Source of the DNA: an uncultured Christensenella sp.
GTDB lineage: Bacteria > Bacillota > Clostridia > Christensenellales > UBA1242
DNA: 53,483 nt
Assembly: GCA_949293905.1 (NCBI GenBank)
Contig: CASFFG010000006.1
Coordinates: 1 to 53,483, forward strand
Reading direction: 5' to 3'
Part shown: piece after piece, positions 45,968 through 53,483 of the stretch
Position numbering within the stretch: position 1 is the first letter of the stretch
Layout of the letters: every line of letters begins with the position of its first letter
The notes under the pieces: generated by a model
Database searches by the model: none
The model's input: the letters and a program-made list of their open reading frames with translations, nothing else
What the model was told of the DNA's origin: nothing
Program-made: the position numbers and the translations under genes

Positions 45968-47188
45968 ATGAAAAAAGTCTTTTTTATCTCGTTTATATTA
46001 ATTCTTATCATGACAGGGTGTGCTCTACTCGTCCCTAGCATTAAGCAAATTAATTCGCTTCCTGACGACATGGTGGTAACATATAACGATATTGAACAAG
46101 CGAACACGCTGGATAGTTTTAGTCCACTAATCAACCTTGAACTTCCAAAAAATATTGATGTGGCGACAGACGGAGAACTTACAAATACCACTCTAAGTGT
46201 CAAACTCTTTAACTTATTCACAATAAAAAAAGTCAATGTTCGCCTTCTCACCGATACTGATGTATATGTTGGCGGAGAGACTGTTGGATTTAACCTTTTT
46301 AGTGACGGAGTTATTTGTATGGGGAGCAATGCTGTCGTTACAGACTCAGGCACAGAAAACCCAACAAAAGATAGCGGACTTAAAGAAGGCGACGCCATTA
46401 TAAAAATTGAAGGAACAGAGATTGAAAATATTCAAGATGTAGATAGAGTAATAAACAGTACTGACAACGCTGGACGCGAATTAAATATGACAATTCGTAG
46501 AGGCGGGGAAGAACACTCAATTAAGGTCACCCCAGTATATGATTTGCTTGCGAAGAAATATAAACTAGGTATCTGGGTTAGAAATAACGCTAGCGGGGTT
46601 GGAACTCTAACTTATATAAAACAATCAAATTTCCGTTTTGGCGCTGTTGGGCACCCTATCGTTGATAGTTCACTAGGAGAAAATTTTTTAGTAGATAGCG
46701 GGAACATTTATAAATGTAGATTATTGGGGATTAAAAAGGGAGAGAAAAACAACCCGGGCGAAATACGTTCATCAATTAATCTTATGGACGACTCTATCGG
46801 GGTAGCGGACACTAATTGCAAGTACGGAGTATATGGAAATATTTTAAATAAAAGTGTGATTGATGCGACTCGAACGGCGACTCTGGGCGGAAGGTTGTCT
46901 GTAAAACTTGGGGACGCAAAAATTTACTGCTCATTAGATGACGGCGGAGTTAAAGCATATGACATTAAAATCTTGAAGGCAAATAAACAAAATAGCGCGG
47001 ACGATAAGAGCATGACTATTAAAGTGACAGATAAGGAACTGCTTGAAAAGACTGGCGGAATTATTCAGGGTATGAGCGGAAGCCCAATAGTCCAAAACGG
47101 AAAAATTGTAGGTGCTGTAACGCATGTATTTTTAGACGACCCAACTCGTGGATATGGAGTTTATATCGACTGGATGATTGACAATTAA
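45968..47188 (+). CDS. spoIVB: SpoIVB-type serine peptidase (S55)
   Basis: SpoIVB is made in the forespore and cleaves SpoIVFA to release pro-sigma-K processing. The start at 45968, after GATGGAG, gives 406 residues and a signal segment with a lipobox-like LIMTGC. A PDZ domain follows (SGLKEGDAIIKIEGTEIENI, about residues 115-185), and the S55 peptidase domain contains the catalytic His in VGHPIVDS (H229) and Ser in GMSGSPIV (S372). Both ligands appear intact. It stands alone on the plus strand, away from recN, unlike in Bacillus, and is the clearest sporulation gene of the window. A longer frame to 45839 would overlap the rpsO leader and is rejected. Confidence 0.92.
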   Translation: MKKVFFISFILILIMTGCALLVPSIKQINSLPDDMVVTYNDIEQANTLDSFSPLINLELPKNIDVATDGELTNTTLSVKLFNLFTIKKVNVRLLTDTDVYVGGETVGFNLFSDGVICMGSNAVVTDSGTENPTKDSGLKEGDAIIKIEGTEIENIQDVDRVINSTDNAGRELNMTIRRGGEEHSIKVTPVYDLLAKKYKLGIWVRNNASGVGTLTYIKQSNFRFGAVGHPIVDSSLGENFLVDSGNIYKCRLLGIKKGEKNNPGEIRSSINLMDDSIGVADTNCKYGVYGNILNKSVIDATRTATLGGRLSVKLGDAKIYCSLDDGGVKAYDIKILKANKQNSADDKSMTIKVTDKELLEKTGGIIQGMSGSPIVQNGKIVGAVTHVFLDDPTRGYGVYIDWMIDN

Positions 47189-47479
47189 CTGACTCATATT
47201 GTTTATCCATAACATTTTCATGTGTAGGCGAGCATGCTTTTTAATTGTAAAAATATAACTTTAAAATCATTATAAATTTTTAAATTTTAATAAAAAACAT
47301 GCAAAATTTATTTAATTTTGCTTAATTTTTGTGGATTTTTTAAAATTTTTATAATTTTTAAATAATTTTCGTATGTTTTTTATTTGACTTTGATAATTTT
47401 AATCTTCATATTTTTTGCACTTTAATCGTTTTAAAGACGGGGAATGTCTAATTTTGTCAATTATAGCATAAAATGATAT

Positions 47480-48073
47480 ATGCTAGAATTGTTTAACTCT
47501 CTATTCGATTGTGTGCGGAGACGAAAAGGATATTTCATTTTTCTTTTGATAACTAGTATCGTCGTCATACTGCTAGCCGTGTTTTCGGCAATAAACTTTG
47601 ACGGCGGGGTTTTGCCAATAGATTTATCCAATATCCCTTTTATTCGTTATCTTAAAGACGACTGCTCGTTTTTCTATCTTATATTCGGCAGTATACTAAG
47701 TATCGCGATATTCGTAGCATTAATTATATTATTTAACTGCAGACGATTCCTTATCCCATTTGCAATAATTTTTTACCTTTACTTTGTTTATAGTCAAATT
47801 GTAATATTTGCAAGTCTAATTTTAATATACGGATTTTTCAGCACTTTAATTTTAATAATTCTTCTCACAATCAATCTAATTATAGAGTTCTTAATTTTAC
47901 TTTTGATTTTAACTAACTTGCTTGATATTTGTGACTCGCACGATTATTTTAAGTCTTGCTTCTCACCGCGTTCATGTATACTTACACTTTTTATTATTAC
48001 TCTTATTTGGGCTATAATTTTTGCAATAATTCTAGCCATACTTCGAACATATGTGATTTTATTAATATTCTAA
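47480..48073 (+). CDS. Polytopic membrane protein, five or so segments
   Basis: 197 residues, mostly hydrophobic, with about five membrane segments and a polar loop between residues 40 and 60. The presence next to spoIVB and the topology recall SpoIIM, but no SpoIIM motif is clear; I give that only as a possibility. The ATG at 47480 has no ribosome binding site, and TTGTCA, 17 bases, TATATG overlaps it, so the true start may lie downstream or the transcript may be leaderless. The gene is bracketed by a bidirectional terminator at 48084-48113. The gap 47189-47479 is AT-rich and has no other feature. Confidence 0.55.
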   Translation: MLELFNSLFDCVRRRKGYFIFLLITSIVVILLAVFSAINFDGGVLPIDLSNIPFIRYLKDDCSFFYLIFGSILSIAIFVALIILFNCRRFLIPFAIIFYLYFVYSQIVIFASLILIYGFFSTLILIILLTINLIIEFLILLLILTNLLDICDSHDYFKSCFSPRSCILTLFIITLIWAIIFAIILAILRTYVILLIF

Positions 48074-48083
48074 AATTTGAAAA

Positions 48084-48113
48084 TTAAAAAAACTATTAAA
48101 CATATAATAGTTC
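48084..48113. terminator. Bidirectional terminator
   Basis: AACTATTA, 6-base loop, TAATAGTT flanked by A and T runs on both strands, between the convergent membrane-protein and HD-domain genes. Confidence 0.65.
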
Positions 48114-48168
48114 TTAATTTGAAAATTTTTTTTCTACATAAAATATTTTTAACATTTTATCCATACAA

Positions 48169-49204
48169 TTAAAGTTTAAAATCTAAATAAACATAATTTG
48201 ACATATCAAAATTTTTGTTTTTCTCTATCATATTTTTCGCTATTTTACACGCGCTTGAAATCCTCTCACCATTAAAGAGTGGGTCTATAAATCTCACTTT
48301 TGCACGAGTATGGACGAAATACACTTCTTTCGGTTCCGTTTTACTCAATTTGACTTCTTTTGCATTTTCCCAAATTCTAAATTGTTCGCTATACTTTGAC
48401 GACCTGATTATATCCACAATCTCGCTCTCTTTTTTCGCATAAAGGTCAGCGATTTTCAACACTCCTTCTTCAACCAGTTTTTTAACTATGTCTGCAATAA
48501 ATTGATTGGAAAATCTCGTTTTATCTTCTCTATAACAAATTGACAATTTGCTAGCCATTTTAACAAATTTCCTTGCAACTGCCTTTGTCATAAACCCAAG
48601 TTCAATTTCCTTATTCTCATTCTCTTGAATAGTTATGTTGTTGTATATTTCTTCGATACCATCTTTATCCACTAGGTTCGTTATGAATTGATTAAAATAT
48701 GCGTTTGAAAGAGTGTATTCCAATCTGTCTGCAGATAGTTTTGGAGAGTCATTATCCGCAATAGGATAAATATGATAATCTGCAACATCTTTTAACTCTA
48801 TTCCGTCACGAGCGAGAAGCGTCATGATTTCCTTTGAGTTTAATAGAACTTCATAAGTTAATTCTTCAGTAGATTCCTGTTTTTCCGCATCATTATTTAG
48901 AAAGTCAATACAATGTTTAAACGCAGGTGTCGAAATGTCATGGAAAAGTCCGGACAAAGTTTGCTTTTTGTCATGGGTGAAATGCCATATTATGAGAGCA
49001 ACCGCTATTGAATGGTCTAGCGAAGAAAAGAAAAAGTTGTTGCTAAACAGGTTCGAATAAATTGTGCCACAACTTACGCTAATGTGTTTTTGTTTTTGCA
49101 GTGCGGGTGTGGAAATATATTCGTTTAGCCATTCGGGGAAATTCGGCTCTAATATATTGAAATATTCCTTTATTCTTTCTTCGTCTCTAATTATTTTTTT
49201 TCAC
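48169..49204 (-). CDS. HD-domain phosphohydrolase-like protein, frame shifted at an A8 tract
   Basis: The visible reading frame starts at an ATG at 48957, but the same frame continues open upstream to the A8 run at 49194-49201 and encodes a continuous domain, including SLDHSIAVALIIWHF and GLFHDISTPAFKHC (His then HD, metal ligands of the HD superfamily, residues H64, H88, D89 of the reconstructed protein). No ATG, GTG or TTG precedes that segment in frame, except a GTG at 49204 just before the A8, out of frame by one base, 10 bases after AAGGAAG. With seven A residues, a 344-residue protein starting at GTG would result. It overlaps the end of the nucleotidyltransferase gene. The presented end is secure; the start is not. 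Confidence 0.65.
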
Positions 49205-50387
49205 TTGTCGATTCTTCCTTATTTAATTCTTTTAAACAACTTAAATATACATCTTTTATCTTACTTTGAAATTTCAGTAGAATGCCAAAAATGTCTTCAT
49301 CTGTCGCATACATAACCTTATAAAGCATTTTTACTTTATCGCAATCAATTAAAGTATAATTATGCGAACTTAACTCATAGTTAAATTTATTTAAGCAGTT
49401 TTCTAATCTTGTTAAATACCAAACATATTCGTAATAACTATTAAATAACTTCGCTTGATTTTTTCCTAATATGTTTCTAAATACTTTATCTTTTAATATT
49501 TGTTTTATATCTAAGAGTTTATCATAACCATAATTCACGACCGCATAATGACGGATATACGAACAAAATGTATTAAATTCATTAAAGAAATTGCCTTTCA
49601 CTCGTTTCTTTAAATCTCTAGATGATATATGCCCAGAAATATCGCTAGTGTTAGGTTCACTAATTTTAAAATCTTGATTTTCCTTGATGCCTAATTCAAT
49701 ATCCAATATATCGCGAGTTAAATCCTTGCCCAACGAATTTTCTATCACTTCATAGACATAAGAAAATTCAGTGTAGACGCATTTTTCTAAACTTGTTTTA
49801 ACATCTTTTAAAATGGTGGAATATAATCTCTCCGTCTCAAGCGATAACGCCAAGTCCGCGCCTGTATTATCTCTTGCTTGATAAGATAAACTATCTTTCG
49901 TATCGTTCCAAAATAACGTATATTCGGTATCGTTAGATTTTGCACTAGATTTATCCACCATATTTATAAACACACTATGAACCCTATCTCTAGACATGTT
50001 TAAAATCTTAGATAGCGCGTAGTAGAACAGTTCTTCAAAAATAATATAACTTTTTGTCTTTCTCTTTCCTAACACGATCGACACATCTAAATCACTATAA
50101 TCCCTGTGTGAATTTCTCGCAAAACTTCCACTAACTATCACCATGTGATTAATGTTTGATAAAAAAGGGTTGAAGATTTTTAGTGTCTTTCTAAGAACAT
50201 TGAGCATAAGATTTTTATAAGAATCTAGGTAGTTGACAAAGGCCTTTCGCTCCCTCTTGTAACTATTAGAATAATCAAAATCATTTTCCAACCTTTCCTT
50301 ATCTATTATAAAATCTGTACGAATTCTCTCCACTTCGCTAACAAAATCTTTATAAGAGATAATTTTCTCTACATGCTCAAAACGCAT
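49191..50387 (-). CDS. Nucleotidyltransferase-domain protein (GlnD-like)
   Basis: 398 residues. The nucleotidyltransferase motif is GSFARNSHRDYSDLDV (G87, S88, D99, D101), the polymerase-beta-type G-S-x10-D-x-D arrangement, in the style of GlnD and DUF294 proteins. The region after it is helical, with no HD domain in the same chain. The C-terminus is charged (STSEKK). It ends inside the A8 tract that also opens the HD-domain gene, so an NTase and an HD hydrolase are encoded side by side and out of phase, as in GlnD where both domains sit in one protein. Substrate and target unknown. Confidence 0.75.
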   Translation of the reverse strand: MRFEHVEKIISYKDFVSEVERIRTDFIIDKERLENDFDYSNSYKRERKAFVNYLDSYKNLMLNVLRKTLKIFNPFLSNINHMVIVSGSFARNSHRDYSDLDVSIVLGKRKTKSYIIFEELFYYALSKILNMSRDRVHSVFINMVDKSSAKSNDTEYTLFWNDTKDSLSYQARDNTGADLALSLETERLYSTILKDVKTSLEKCVYTEFSYVYEVIENSLGKDLTRDILDIELGIKENQDFKISEPNTSDISGHISSRDLKKRVKGNFFNEFNTFCSYIRHYAVVNYGYDKLLDIKQILKDKVFRNILGKNQAKLFNSYYEYVWYLTRLENCLNKFNYELSSHNYTLIDCDKVKMLYKVMYATDEDIFGILLKFQSKIKDVYLSCLKELNKEESTSEKK

Positions 50388-50538
50388 ATGCTTCCCCTTT
50401 TCCCTTTAATTTGATTGTATTTTCTTAGAGCCCAAATGTCAAGAAATTTAATTTGATATAACAAATTACGAGATATTTTAACGCATGTAATTGCAAAAAG
50501 TAAAACGATAAAAAACGGCGATGAAAAATGTAAAGGGT

Positions 50539-50565
50539 TCCCACAAGCACTTGTGCGCAGTGGGA
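50539..50565 (-). repeat. tRNA-locus hairpin repeat, copy 3
   Basis: TCCCACAAGCAC then TTGTGCGCAGTGGGA; it differs by one base from the reverse complement of 35056-35082. Confidence 0.65.
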
Positions 50566-50625
50566 AAATTGGGTTCCCTGCGAGCCAATAGTCGCGGATA
50601 TTAAATTCAAATACCAATATAGGGC

Positions 50626-50655
50626 TCCCACGAGTACCAAAGGTACGAGTTGGGA
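50626..50655 (-). repeat. tRNA-locus hairpin repeat, copy 4 (divergent)
   Basis: TCCCACGAGTACC, AAA, GGTACGAGTTGGGA: the same flanks and outer stem with a replaced inner stem (GTACC/GGTAC). It continues directly into the tRNA-Gly terminator (T5 at 50655-50659). Confidence 0.5.
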
Positions 50656-50731
50656 AAAAGGAGTGACCGATTTAAAACTCACTGGTGCAATTTTTTTCAA
50701 AATTGCGGTGAGTAGAAATCGAGTCACTCCG
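50655..50731 (-). terminator. Long terminator hairpin abutting tRNA-Gly (repeat family, copy 2)
   Basis: Starts 2-3 bases after the encoded CCA; CGGAGTGACTCGATTT, ACTCAC, CAATTTTG pair with their partners across an A-rich loop, ending CACTCC and a T5 run. About 65 of 73 positions match the tRNA-Leu copy (34940-35013). Confidence 0.75.
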
Positions 50732-50733
50732 CG

Positions 50734-50807
50734 TGGAGCGGGTAATGGGAATCGAACCCACCTCACAAGCTTGGGAAGCTCGCGTACTACCGATGTACTA
50801 TACCCGC
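50734..50807 (-). tRNA. tRNA-Gly (anticodon CCC)
   Basis: 74 bases with encoded CCA. Acceptor stem GCGGGTA/TACCCGC, anticodon stem CGAGC/GCTTG (one G-U), loop TTCCCAA (anticodon CCC at positions 34-36), T-arm with GGTTCGATTCC, discriminator T. The layout matches E. coli glyU. The tRNA reads GGG. The long repeat hairpin follows. Confidence 0.95.
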
Positions 50808-50830
50808 AAGTTATATAAATATTCGCATAA

Positions 50831-50858
50831 ATATTAATACAATATTATAAATTGCCAA
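50831..50858 (-). promoter_or_regulatory. Probable promoter of tRNA-Gly
   Basis: TTGGCA and TAATAT with a 16-base spacer on the minus strand, 24 bases before the tRNA 5' end. The rest of the gap to 51099 is AT-rich with no gene. Confidence 0.5.
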
Positions 50859-51099
50859 TTAATATTTCACTATATTGTACATTATAGCATAAAATTAAAC
50901 TTCATGCAACCTATTTTGTGGATTTACTATTCTTGCGTACCAATATTTTTTTAAATTTGCCATTAACGATAATAAAAAATCCTTTATTCACATCTAGTTA
51001 TCATCACTTTAATTTAATACAAATTTAACATTAAAATTTGATTATAAAGTATTGATTTTAGACGGGTAGACACATATTTGGTTTTTAATATTAACACAT

Positions 51100-51132
51100 A
51101 AAAATACCGCAAAATTAAAGTGCGGTATTTTT
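51100..51132 (-). terminator. Terminator of the dacF-like gene
   Basis: AAAAATACCGCA, 9-base loop, TGCGGTATTTTT: a strong stem on both strands, about 70 bases past the dacF stop. Confidence 0.7.
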
Positions 51133-51199
51133 ATTTTATTTAAATAACTTTTCAATTTTATTTTTGATTAATAATCAATTACAATCTTAAAAATATTTT

Positions 51200-52351
51200 T
51201 TAGTTCTCAATAATTTCATGGATATAGTCTAGGATAGTTGCTTCTTTGTGCGTATCGCAAGAGAGAATATTTATAGTGTCTACCACCACTCCGTCCACAA
51301 CTATTTCAACATTTCCCACAACTTCGTCTTTACGGACCGAATTCAATGCACTAGGTAGATTATAATTTAGTGAAAAATTAATTTCCCCGTTTTTCTCGCC
51401 CACATAGGTAAATTCTCGCTCTGCTCTTAGCCTTGCTGTGCGATTTTGTCCTTTGATTAAGATATTTTTCCCTATTAAGTTTTCATCGCTAAATAGTGTC
51501 CTGCTCTCGAAATTTTCGAACCCGTAATTTAATAAGTCGCTAGCGAGTTTGAATCGTGTTGCGCTATTTTCCGCGCCCAAAACGACTGAGATCAATTCCA
51601 TATCGTTCCGTTCTGCACCAACCGCTAAACAATATTTTGCCTGGTTAGTTGAACCTGTCTTTCCACCTAAACAACCTTCGTAAAATCGAGATAGTTTGTT
51701 TGTATTGGTCATTTGTGTTGTACGGTTAGACGGGTGAACAAACTCTTCGTTCCATATATGTGAATAGTTATAATAAACATCGTAATTCAACACTTCATTT
51801 AACACTTTCGCCTGATCGATTGCGGACGAATATCCGTCCACGCTAGGTAGTCCGGTACAATTTACATAGTTAGTGTCCGTCATACCGAGTTCGCGAGCAC
51901 GCTCGTTCATCATCGCAACAAAATTGTTTTCACTCCCCGCGATATATTCAGCGAGCGCAACACTACTATCATTTGCACTAGCGACAATCACAGATTTTAA
52001 AAGTTCGCCAAGATTATATTCCACATTCGCGTCAAGAAAAATTTGACTTCCGCCCATTCCGCTTGCGTTTGCGCTGACCATAATCATATCGTCAAGCGAA
52101 ACTTCACCCGCATCTATTTTTTCTAATGTAAGTAAAATCGTCATAAGTTTAGTTACACTCGCGATTGGAAGTTTTTCATGTCCTGCGTTCTCAAATAAGA
52201 CTTTCCCAGAATTGCGTTCAATTAAAACTGCCGAACGGTAATTTGCATCAGTAGAAAAACTTGCTTCAACTGGTGTAATCGCCCGCATAGGTATAACTAA
52301 TGCTACTAGCAAAAGCATAATAACTGAAAATACACTAATCTTCTTTTTCAT
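51200..52351 (-). CDS. dacF: D-alanyl-D-alanine carboxypeptidase (DacF-like)
   Basis: The enzyme trims the terminal D-Ala from peptidoglycan stem peptides. The 383 residues begin with a signal peptide (about 1-30, ITPVEA), then the S11 peptidase motifs SVTK (S65-K68), SAN (S125-N127) and KTG (K231-G233). A C-terminal beta domain (about 280-370) is present. The sequence fits the DacA/DacF group; DacF is the forespore version in Bacillus, but only context could decide here. No C-terminal amphipathic anchor is obvious, as the protein ends DYIHEIIEN. Confidence 0.88.
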   Translation of the reverse strand: MKKKISVFSVIMLLLVALVIPMRAITPVEASFSTDANYRSAVLIERNSGKVLFENAGHEKLPIASVTKLMTILLTLEKIDAGEVSLDDMIMVSANASGMGGSQIFLDANVEYNLGELLKSVIVASANDSSVALAEYIAGSENNFVAMMNERARELGMTDTNYVNCTGLPSVDGYSSAIDQAKVLNEVLNYDVYYNYSHIWNEEFVHPSNRTTQMTNTNKLSRFYEGCLGGKTGSTNQAKYCLAVGAERNDMELISVVLGAENSATRFKLASDLLNYGFENFESRTLFSDENLIGKNILIKGQNRTARLRAEREFTYVGEKNGEINFSLNYNLPSALNSVRKDEVVGNVEIVVDGVVVDTINILSCDTHKEATILDYIHEIIEN

Positions 52352-52623
52352 AAACCTCTCCTAAATTTAGGTTTTACTAAAAATGAAAATTTATGTATGA
52401 CATGAAAAACTTTATGAGTATTTTTATTTCCGCTTTTTCGTTTGATTCTTTATTAACAACAAAATAAAGATTTGGTTTATAAAATAAAATGAAAAATTAA
52501 AATATTTAAAAATTTTAAGTAAAAATTCTATTTTTTAGCATTTTTAACTAATTTTTTAATAATTTTTATAAATTTTTATTATTTTTTTATTAATTTTAAT
52601 TTAAAACGGTTTACTCCTAAGAT
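52352..52623. other. AT-rich intergenic region between lepB and dacF
   Basis: About 270 bases of A/T-rich DNA upstream of the minus-strand dacF gene. No convincing promoter and no gene seen. Confidence 0.35.
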
Positions 52624-52660
52624 AAAAAATGATAAGAAACTAAAATTATGTTCTTATCAT
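52624..52660 (-). terminator. Terminator of lepB, overlapping its stop codon
   Basis: ATGATAAGAA, loop, TTCTTATCAT followed by TTTTTTATC on the minus strand. The 5' arm contains the lepB TGA stop codon. Confidence 0.7.
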
Positions 52661-53349
52661 GAAAATATGAGTCTAAAAATTTGACTGAATGTAGAAATGA
52701 TTTCATTCTCATTTACATGCACAATTATATCTACTCGCCCGATAAAATTAGAATAATTAATAGGCCCATGAAGCAAACAATCTTCACTAGCCAGTGCCCA
52801 GTTGTCACTCATGAGAAAATACTCATCTTCATTTAGCGCAATACACAAGTCTCCAGACTCGTCAAGTTTAATGTTGTCTACATTTTCAGCATTTGAAAAG
52901 AATTCCAAATAATGTGTTTGATAGTACATGGTGCTTTCTATTGTCTTTTCGCGAGTATAAGGTTCTCCGTCGATTTCTAAGATAGCGCCATTTACATATA
53001 AATTATATCTATTATATCTATCGCCCGTGTCAACAATTTTTATTTCGTCTCCCGGAACACCAACAACTCGTTTTATTATAGAACTGTCCCACCAATCGAC
53101 ACTTGCAACAGCAATAGCTCCACGCGAAACGGGCGCGAACTTATTTATATAGACAATATCTCCGTCAACATCACCACTTTCGACATTTTCGTTCAGTGTG
53201 GGATACATGGAATAACCCCTCACTCGCGTCTTTATATACGACACATTAAATGTAATCATAACTAGCGAAAAAAGAACTACTGCGATTAGTAGTAATGTTA
53301 AAATCACATGAGAAATATTAGTGAGTATCTTTTTTGCTTTGTGCGACAT
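52657..53349 (-). CDS. lepB: Signal peptidase I
   Basis: Signal peptidase I cleaves signal peptides of exported proteins at the outer membrane face. The 230 residues have one N-terminal membrane segment (about 14-34), the catalytic serine in RGYSMYPTL (S47) and the lysine general base in IIKRVVGVPGD (K93). The C-terminal conserved SDN motif is visible as FLMSDN. A short acidic tail-domain insertion occurs around residues 110-150. The ATG follows sequence with no strong ribosome binding site. The last ~134 bases of the window are AT-rich without a gene. Confidence 0.93.
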   Translation of the reverse strand: MSHKAKKILTNISHVILTLLLIAVVLFSLVMITFNVSYIKTRVRGYSMYPTLNENVESGDVDGDIVYINKFAPVSRGAIAVASVDWWDSSIIKRVVGVPGDEIKIVDTGDRYNRYNLYVNGAILEIDGEPYTREKTIESTMYYQTHYLEFFSNAENVDNIKLDESGDLCIALNEDEYFLMSDNWALASEDCLLHGPINYSNFIGRVDIIVHVNENEIISTFSQIFRLIFS

Positions 53350-53483
53350 ATTTATTATTATATCAAATACACGAAAAAAAATAAACTAAATATGTTTCAA
53401 AAATAAACTTGTTTTTTTTAATCTACCGTATACAAAATAAAACTTTAATTATAAAAAATAAAATTAAAAAATAAATATATAAA

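Noticed and set aside
1..53483. CRISPR array, prophage, transposase or rRNA
   Set aside because: No regular direct-repeat array, no phage or transposase proteins and no rRNA-like stretches were seen; the repeats near tRNAs are few and irregularly spaced.

Overview
The window is a 53.5 kb piece of an AT-rich (by eye roughly one third GC), sporulation-capable Gram-positive chromosome. It uses the standard code, with TGA as a stop. SpoIVB, a lipobox-rich set of exported proteins, a Gram-positive LexA box at recA, AGGAGG-type ribosome binding sites and sigma-A promoters all point to a Firmicutes lineage, most likely an uncultured Clostridia-like bacterium. Species or family cannot be fixed from the sequence alone. 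Almost every gene lies on the minus strand, as expected for leading-strand housekeeping genes of one replichore. No phage, IS transposase, integrase, rRNA or CRISPR array is visible.

Layout, read in minus-strand transcription order. Positions 17158 to 114 form a long housekeeping run: a broken DUF4375-like gene, typA, a small membrane protein, dnaB, two metallo-beta-lactamase-fold hydrolases, a WapI-like immunity protein, yqeY, dtd, a methyltransferase, an M16 peptidase-like protein, a YHGS protein, metG, then (after a 218 bp element with terminal inverted repeats) gyrB, gyrA and a lipoprotein. Positions 17470 to 18947 on the plus strand hold an HU gene and a membrane protein with a low-complexity tail ending in an AT-hook-like motif. 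Positions 27612 to 19291 hold trxB, a 2107-residue surface protein and two YcxB-like paralogues. A plus-strand ferredoxin (28073) is followed by recA-recN, a lipoprotein, pgsA and a nucleoside hydrolase (34205 to 28467).

Positions 34413 to 35150 are an unusual non-coding block: a promoter, strongly structured leader sequence, a 5' fragment of tRNA-Leu, a short insert with a reverse-complement copy of the anticodon arm, the intact tRNA-Leu(AAG), a long terminator hairpin and repeat hairpins. Much of this downstream material recurs in inverted orientation after tRNA-Gly(CCC) at 50734 to 50807. Between the two tRNAs lie a DUF2441-like protein, a transglutaminase-like protein, ftsK/spoIIIE, a YlxY-like deacetylase, two hypotheticals, pnp, a coiled-coil protein, rpsO, spoIVB (plus), a polytopic membrane protein (plus), and a nucleotidyltransferase/HD gene pair whose junction sits on an A8 tract. 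The window ends with dacF-like and lepB genes.

Functionally the window carries replication and topology (gyrAB, dnaB, recA, recN, ftsK, HU), translation (metG, dtd, yqeY, typA, rpsO, two tRNAs), RNA decay (pnp), envelope and export functions (pgsA, dacF, lepB, deacetylase, surface protein) and sporulation (spoIVB, possibly the deacetylase). The most unusual signals are the tRNA-abutting repeat family, the tRNA-Leu fragment with its antisense anticodon segment, the MITE-like element between metG and gyrB, and two homopolymer tracts (G9, A8) that could switch or shift reading frames.
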